From Oopsacas minuta (Eukaryota; Porifera; Hexactinellida; Lyssacinosida; Leucopsacidae), in NCBI GenBank assembly GCA_024704765.1, contig JAKMXF010000310.1, positions 248,001 to 312,000 of the forward strand: a DNA stretch of 64,000 nucleotides. The letters run 5' to 3'. This document shows, one piece after another, positions 58,800 to 64,000 of the stretch. The stretch's first letter is position 1. Every line of letters begins with the position of its first letter. The position numbers were made by a program, and so were the translations under genes. The notes beneath the pieces were generated by a model, which did not search any database, was not told where the DNA came from, and saw nothing but the letters and a program-made list of their open reading frames with translations.

Positions 58800-58918
58800 A
58801 GTAATTTCAAGCTAAGTTGACTAATTCATTATTCACTAGGTTAAAAATGAATAATTCATTTTGAATTATTCATTATTCTTGAGGATATTTCTATGAATTA
58901 GTCAACTTAGATTTCAAG
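58800..58918. repeat. Inverted repeat
   Basis: AAGCTAAGTTGACTAATTCA at 58810 pairs with TGAATTAGTCAACTTAG near 58895; AATTCATTATTC words in the centre add to the hairpin. Probably a miniature element. Confidence 0.75.
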
Positions 58919-58921
58919 TGA

Positions 58922-58926
<5 letters not shown>

Positions 58927-58956
<30 letters not shown>

Positions 58957-58958
58957 CA
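58927..58958. repeat. (CA)n(TA)n microsatellite
   Basis: An ACAC run passes into about 14 AT units, next to a CAGTGGAACATCTG sequence (58959) that looks like the left end of a TA-flanked miniature element. Confidence 0.85.
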
Positions 58959-59919
58959 GTGGAACATCTGAATTACGGTCACCCTTGGATTCAGGTAAAT
59001 GGCCGTAATTTCGGGGTTATCAATATAATTTGGTACTAATAAATGGCTAGAAGTAGGAATTATGGGGTGTCTGTAATTCTGAAATAAATTAATGTTAATG
59101 TCTATTGGAAATTTGGAATTCAACCGGGACAAAGAAGCTCAAAGAAGCGGGCTCCGAAAAACAGGTTTTAGCACCCACTGAATCCGCCAGGACGCTAAAA
59201 TTGATTGAAACAAATGCAATAAGATCTAGTCAACTGCTCTTGAAGCTTTACCAGTTTGTAATAACTCTACGGAATTATATCTGTCATCCTCTAATAATAA
59301 ACTGTCTATTTTCGACCACAATCTAAATGAATCTATACAAGCTACTTAGTTAATCTATTTAGCAAATTATGCAAAGCCATTGGTAAACCAATTTTATTTA
59401 AGTTAGAATTAACCAAACGAATTCAGACAAGAAATTAGTTCAATTATTTAGCCATGTAAAACCTGTTAAATTATTAACAAAAATTGATCAATCAAAAGTG
59501 GAGCGAAATGTCGTGGAACGTTTTGTCGCTGGAACGAAATGTCTGGAACATTTTGTCGTGGAACGTTTTGTCGGACTTCCCCCCGAGAAGTCCAGAAAGG
59601 AAGAAAGCCAGTTTGATGATTCACATTTTGGAATTACTAAGCCTCTTATTTATTCAAAATTGACTTTCTTGCGGTTTCAAGGTATGAGGAATCCATTGCG
59701 ACCACTAAATAAACTCAAACGGCCATCCTTCAATTCGTTCAGGCGCAAAATCACAACATAAAGTTTAAAATAATCGCTGATCAAAACAATAATTTAATGA
59801 ATTTTTGTAATTCTCAAGTTTCATTGTAAAATATATATTCATCGATTCTGGATAAAGATTCAGCACATTTGCTTTAAAATCAATTCAAAATCAAAATTTG
59901 TTCTATCTAAATTATTAAA

Positions 59920-60185
59920 TCTCAATTGTTTGTTTGTTTGTTTGTTTGTTGTTTGTCCGTTGTCAAGGAAAGGATTTACGGTATGCAATTTTGAAATTGT
60001 AGCATAACTATGTAATTATCGTGTTTATCAAGGAAGTAAATAGAATTCAATAAAACTTCACTAAATATATCGTACATGTTGAATCCGATTTTCACACTTT
60101 TGAATTAATCATATGGAAATTTCTTGTTGTTTTTATGAATATAAAGTAAACAAATTAGCCAAATCTCAAAATATACGTATCTATA
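59920..60185 (-). repeat. Dispersed repeat A, inverse copy
   Basis: Reverse-complement match to 50750-51060, including the TTTGTTTGTTTG run and GATTTACGGTATGCAATTTTG. Confidence 0.75.
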
Positions 60186-60334
60186 TATTTGGAGTGTATT
60201 ATAAATAATGAAAAATTGTAAAATATATCTTTCTCTCAACTTGGCTACCTAAAGGGAGCAGGGATGCACAAATCTGATATAAATCAGCCAATTTTGAACC
60301 ATTTTAGTATGAGGATTTATGTTAATTAAGACGC

Positions 60335-60662
60335 AAATGGTCCATTAAAACAACATTAACCTAAATTACTGAATTATTTAATTAATGAATTAATGAACTT
60401 CTATGATACATTACAAGTCTACATGGAAGTGAAAATTCTGATTAACTTAATAGGTAATTTATTAATTACATTTTTCCCGCTATATCAATACTTTGATCGT
60501 CACTGATATAATTACTTAACTTTGTAACTATTTACAAATGAATACTAATCAACAAACTTCAAACAGAGGGGGAAGAGGAAGTCGCAGACCTTGGCGTGGT
60601 GGCTATGGCCATCCTTTTTTAATGGAATTACTACAAACTTATGATAACATTGTAATTACAAT
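60335..60662 (+). other. Duplicated 5' segment with RGG-rich start, copy 2
   Basis: Same promoter-like stretch and start as 48785-49110. ATG at 60538 begins MNTNQQTSNRGGRGSRRPWR and continues MELLQTYDNI in one frame, then runs into the 3' end of RRS1 on the opposite strand. The duplicated block ends at ATTACAATCTATA, where the RRS1 stop codon lies. It could be a short gene or just a landed 5' fragment; no downstream exon was found. Confidence 0.5.
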
Positions 60663-61616
60663 CTATAAAGACTTTTGTTTCTTATCAATAAACCTGTTGA
60701 CTGCTTTACTAACATTTACTATGGGTTTATCTCTTGAAATTGTTTCTAAGAGTTTCAACTGTTTCTCTCGTTCTGATTTTAAATCTCCTAACACAGGATC
60801 AAACATTCTCTTCTGCCCTCGAATTGATTTAGGTTCTCCTTTAACTTTCTCACTAAACCTATAAATATATCAGAAGATAAATATTATCACAAATACATGT
60901 ATATAGCTAATACTTACTTTCCAAGAGAGGGAGTAGAAACCTTTGCAAGGTTAGTCATCATATTGAGTTCCTTCTTTCCTCCTTTCTGTCCCTTATTTGT
61001 GAGGAGGTGGGGAGCTTTAATCTTACCCTCATGGTCTCTCATAAGGTTCCTCACTCTCTGGTACTCATTCTTTGCTACCCTCTCTCTCTTCTCTTCTTTA
61101 GCCTTCTCAAAGTAATCTTCATATGGATCCTTCTGGTCTGGAATCTAATAGCAAAATAATTAATCTAATATATAAGTAATAACTTAGTACTTACCTCAAC
61201 CAACCACTGATCCTCTGGTCTCTTACTAGCCTTCTTGTATCCCCATCTTGGTTTCCATTCCTGTCCTCTTTCATCCCACACCATCCTACTCCTCTTTTTA
61301 TTACTCACTCCCTTCGCTTTGGAATATCTCTCCCATCTAGTCAGAGGCTTAGGTTGAGGAAGAGGTTGAAATCTAGGAAGCTGGGTTTTAGGTTCAGGTA
61401 GTTTGACAACTGACAGATGTCCGTTCTCTCGTGAAGAAGTTTAGACAGCTGACTGAACATTGTTTGAGCACATTGTTGTGTTATAATCAATAGCTCTTGT
61501 TCATTGGGAATACCTCCCTCATTAGTTAAATGGAAATCTATGTCAGTAGCCATTAAGTTACCAAGATCCATCTCTAGACCTCGGTTAGTTACATGTGGAC
61601 ATGTAGTGCTAGCCAT
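60663..61616 (-). CDS. RRS1: Ribosome biogenesis regulator RRS1 homologue, 3 exons, apparent 1-base frameshift
   Basis: Exons 61616-61195, 61144-60918, 60858-60663. Introns of 50 and 59 bp have GTAAGT donors and keep phase; the last exon ends at 60663. Exon 1 has MDLGNLMATDIDF and, after a shift, LPEPKTQLPRFQPLPQPKPL, TRWERYSKAKGV, MVWDERGQEWKPRWGYKKA; exon 2 has KEEKRERVAKNEYQRVRNL; exon 3 GQKRMFDPVLGDL and QLKLLETISRDKP. This is the full RRS1 domain order. RRS1 works in the nucleolus with RPF2 to load 5S RNP onto pre-60S subunits. Exon 1 is 422 bp where 423 is needed; the break lies about 61429-61444 (SKL/SRENGHLS). All else is conserved, so a missing base in the assembly is likelier than a dead gene. 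The repaired length would be about 281 aa. Confidence 0.9.
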
Positions 61617-63033
61617 AGCTAATGATTAAGGAAATGAACGAGTAGATGAACTGTTTGGTTGTGCAAATAAACCTGGATAGTATGATTATTATAAAGTAAA
61701 CAAATACTACATATCCTATACATACAAGTTATATAAGGTTCACTAATTATTATACAAACAAAGTAAAGAAATAAACAATTCAATATAAAATAATAATAGA
61801 CTGGGTCATTAAATTTATTATAGTGGGTTTTAAAAATAATTTCGCATAACATGAGTCTCTTTATTATGAATAACATTGTTCCGTGGTGGTTACGATATGC
61901 GACTCTGACTGCATAGTGTATAAACGGTATATACCTAAGCCTGAAACTGTTGGCTATCTCTCTAACATATAATATACAGTGGAACCTGCTTAACGGTCAC
62001 TGATATATAACGGTTACCTGCTCAAATCGGCCAGCTAAATATAGTCCAGTGGACAATTTATAATAGTAATCGACCTCTATATAGCAGCCACCTGTACATA
62101 ACGGCCACTTTGGACCGCTGCAACACTGGTACGTACCGTATATGTAATCCATCACGTCATGAATAAACCACCATAAAGTCAAAAGTTGTGACTTCAGTGG
62201 TGTCTGCTTATTAGCAGCCCATTCAGGTCCCAAGTGGAGATTTTGTATTATCAATTCCGTTCCATTCCCTGTAAGCATGCTAGCAACTTCAAAAATTAGC
62301 ATCGAAAATTCGTGAAAAATATGAGTTGCTAATTAATGAATTCGACGAGAATTCATTAATTCCTGAGATTTGAATTTACTCATAATCATTGTAACGATAT
62401 ACGAAATAATATAATCAACATACGAGATGTGACAGCACGCTACGGTTACAAATGTTACGTATGTTTAGGGTATTTATGTTAACATGGTACATCGTACAAA
62501 TAAAACCAACGATTAGAAAGCCAATATATTGCAAGGTGATAATAGTGACGTCATAGCAAAGTCATTACCATGAAACCAAATAAAGGATAGTTCTATACTT
62601 GTAATTGGAAAAACATTTCATGAATCAAATTGGACGAATTAGGCTTTGTATATGCTTGATTTTGATTTCCTTGAATTCACTTTGACTTATATTATTGCGT
62701 AGTTTACGATTATTGGTAACATCAAAGGCAAGTATAGTCCATTGAGGGGGACAGGTAAGACTGGTTATAGAAGATTCAATGAAAAGTAATATGTGAACGG
62801 TAGAACTCTGATATATTAACTGGACGCTCAGCGAGAGCACATCGATCTAGTTTCCTTCCAAATAGCACGTATAATTTGTAAAGCAGTTTTGGTATAATTG
62901 TGGCCAAGTGAAGTATTTAATGTTTATCGAAGGATGAAAATAATAGAATTAAAGAACAGACCTGTAAATGTGTTGTAGAGATTCAGTCCAGAACAAAGTC
63001 AATCAAGAACAACAGGGTCAGAATAGTGAGAGA

Positions 63034-63066
63034 CGAGTGATGAGTGATGAGTGATGAGTGATGAGA
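63034..63066. repeat. 7-bp tandem repeat
   Basis: About four and a half copies of GATGAGT. Confidence 0.9.
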
Positions 63067-63101
63067 GATGTACGAATTGAATATTGGTAATTTATACAAT
63101 A

Positions 63102-63237
63102 CAGTAGAACTCGGATAAGACGTATCCCCTCGGGAAACAGAAATTAGTACGTCTTATCCAAATATGTTTGCATTACAAATAATGATGACTGATATTTTGG
63201 GATATAAGAAATAGTACGTCTTAACCGAGTTCTCCTG
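63102..63237. mobile_element. Tc1/mariner-like miniature element
   Basis: 136 bp, TA-flanked. CAGTAGAACTCGGATAAGAC and the inverse GTCTTAACCGAGTTCTCCTG. Confidence 0.8.
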
Positions 63238-64000
63238 TACCTATATTCAAATTATTACACTACTTATATAGTAGTACTCAACTTCTGGCGCTTAAATTAC
63301 GGAAGTCATAACTACGTAAATTGTGAATGAAATTCAGGTGTTTTTAATTAATTAATTAATTAAAATGATTGGCTTCAGCTAGGGAGCAATACGCCAGCTT
63401 TGATCTCAAGATAGTAAATCCCATCATACACAATGCAAATTTGTTGCATCAATGTTGCAGGAATTAGGACACAGGTTCTTATTTCCAAAAACAAGATTCT
63501 TGGATCAACATTGTTTGGAAAATTCAACACATACACGATGCAACATCCCAACATTGTTGCAACTGCTGCATTCAACAAAGTTGCATAAAGTTGAGGTATT
63601 AAAAGGTGCATAGTGCATGCACGTTAGGTACATCTTGATGGAATTATATTAGAGCTGTTTTTGGATTTTCTACATTTACAAACAATGCCGCGAATGACCA
63701 ATGAGAATTTCCGTGGAAAGTTGTCTAAAACAATTGAAAGATTTCAAATAGGAATACCCTATCAGTAGATGCATAACGCGCATGTATTGTGTACCTAACC
63801 CATATGCACTATGTACTTAACTCACATGCGGTATGAAGTTTTTATTTTATGGAAATTTCCATGCAACATTGGTTTTGGGAGCATTTTTGGCATAATTGCA
63901 TCGTGTAGGAATAATGTTGTCAGCAACTTGTTGCAATAGGGAGTATGTATTTTCCTGCAATGTCGCATGCAACTAAGTTATCTAAGGGATTATCTAAGAG

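Larger units (their letters stand above)
61617..64000. other. Gene-poor end of the window
   Basis: Near 61977 a CAGTGGAACCTGCTTAACGG end of a TA-flanked element is visible without a clear partner. A 7-bp tandem repeat and a miniature element are listed separately. From about 63412 to 63920 there are CATCATACACAATGCAA and TTGCATCGTGTAGG pieces, a larger relative of the PIF-like element at 25204. No gene seen. Confidence 0.45.

Noticed and set aside
61997-62302. 101-codon minus-strand frame
   Set aside because: No domain, biased composition, and overlaps the end of a TA-flanked element.
1-64000. tRNA or rRNA genes
   Set aside because: No cloverleaf with A and B boxes or rRNA-like core was noticed by eye on either strand; a tRNAscan or Infernal run would settle it.
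1-64000. Retrotransposons (LTR or LINE)
   Set aside because: No reverse-transcriptase motif (YxDD), LTR pair or poly-A-tailed element was recognised; the mobile load here looks entirely DNA-transposon.

Overview
The window is nuclear DNA of an invertebrate animal. It has animal-type genes (RPL3, DPYD, RRS1, a USP53/54-type protein, TRIM and small-Maf relatives), spliceosomal introns (mostly 50-500 bp, donors GTAAGT, GTGAGT or GTTTGT, acceptors TAG or CAG), AT-rich spacers and a dense load of DNA transposons. Intron-free DPYD and RPL3 next to genes with very short introns suggest a compact genome, such as a sponge. I cannot prove the taxon from sequence alone.

Layout. 1-12.7 kb: three minus-strand genes that I could splice by eye with matching phases: an unrecognised 289-aa proline-rich protein (5 exons), a TRIM-like RING/B-box protein (2 exons) and a 612-aa USP53/54 homologue (10 exons). 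13.4-19.3 kb (+): two tandem pairs, each with one intact and one broken copy: a secreted coiled-coil/discoidin protein and a seven-pass membrane protein with GPCR-like topology. 20-21.2 kb (-): RPL3, with a nested pile of miniature transposons starting about 40 bp upstream. 22.5-26.4 kb: a complete Merlin element with ~595-bp terminal inverted repeats, an intact 308-aa transposase and an 8-bp target duplication. 27-30.1 kb (-): intron-free DPYD.

30.9-39.7 kb is the most unusual part. A small two-exon gene family (one good copy, two poorer ones) is interleaved with Mutator-like (MULE) elements. One MULE is bounded by an 8-bp duplication and by inverted ends built from ~25-bp tandem repeats. 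It encodes an FLYWCH finger, a MULE transposase and a C-terminal IAP-like RING finger in one reading path. A diverged, internally deleted second copy keeps the same FLYWCH-to-RING order.

40-64 kb is gene-poor: a divergent Maf-type bZIP gene at 43.6 kb, a frameshifted acid-lipase relic at 46.4-47.3 kb, RRS1 at 60.7-61.6 kb (with an apparent one-base frameshift), two ~1-kb copies of a fold-back repeat whose hairpin is made of FLYWCH-like coding sequence, a 39-bp hairpin, and many hAT, Tc1/mariner-like and PIF/Harbinger-like miniature elements with recognisable target duplications.

The genes do not form a pathway. The window shows a compact eukaryotic gene set threaded through with several generations of cut-and-paste transposons. 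All splice models were made by eye from phase and splice-site matching and have no transcript support.
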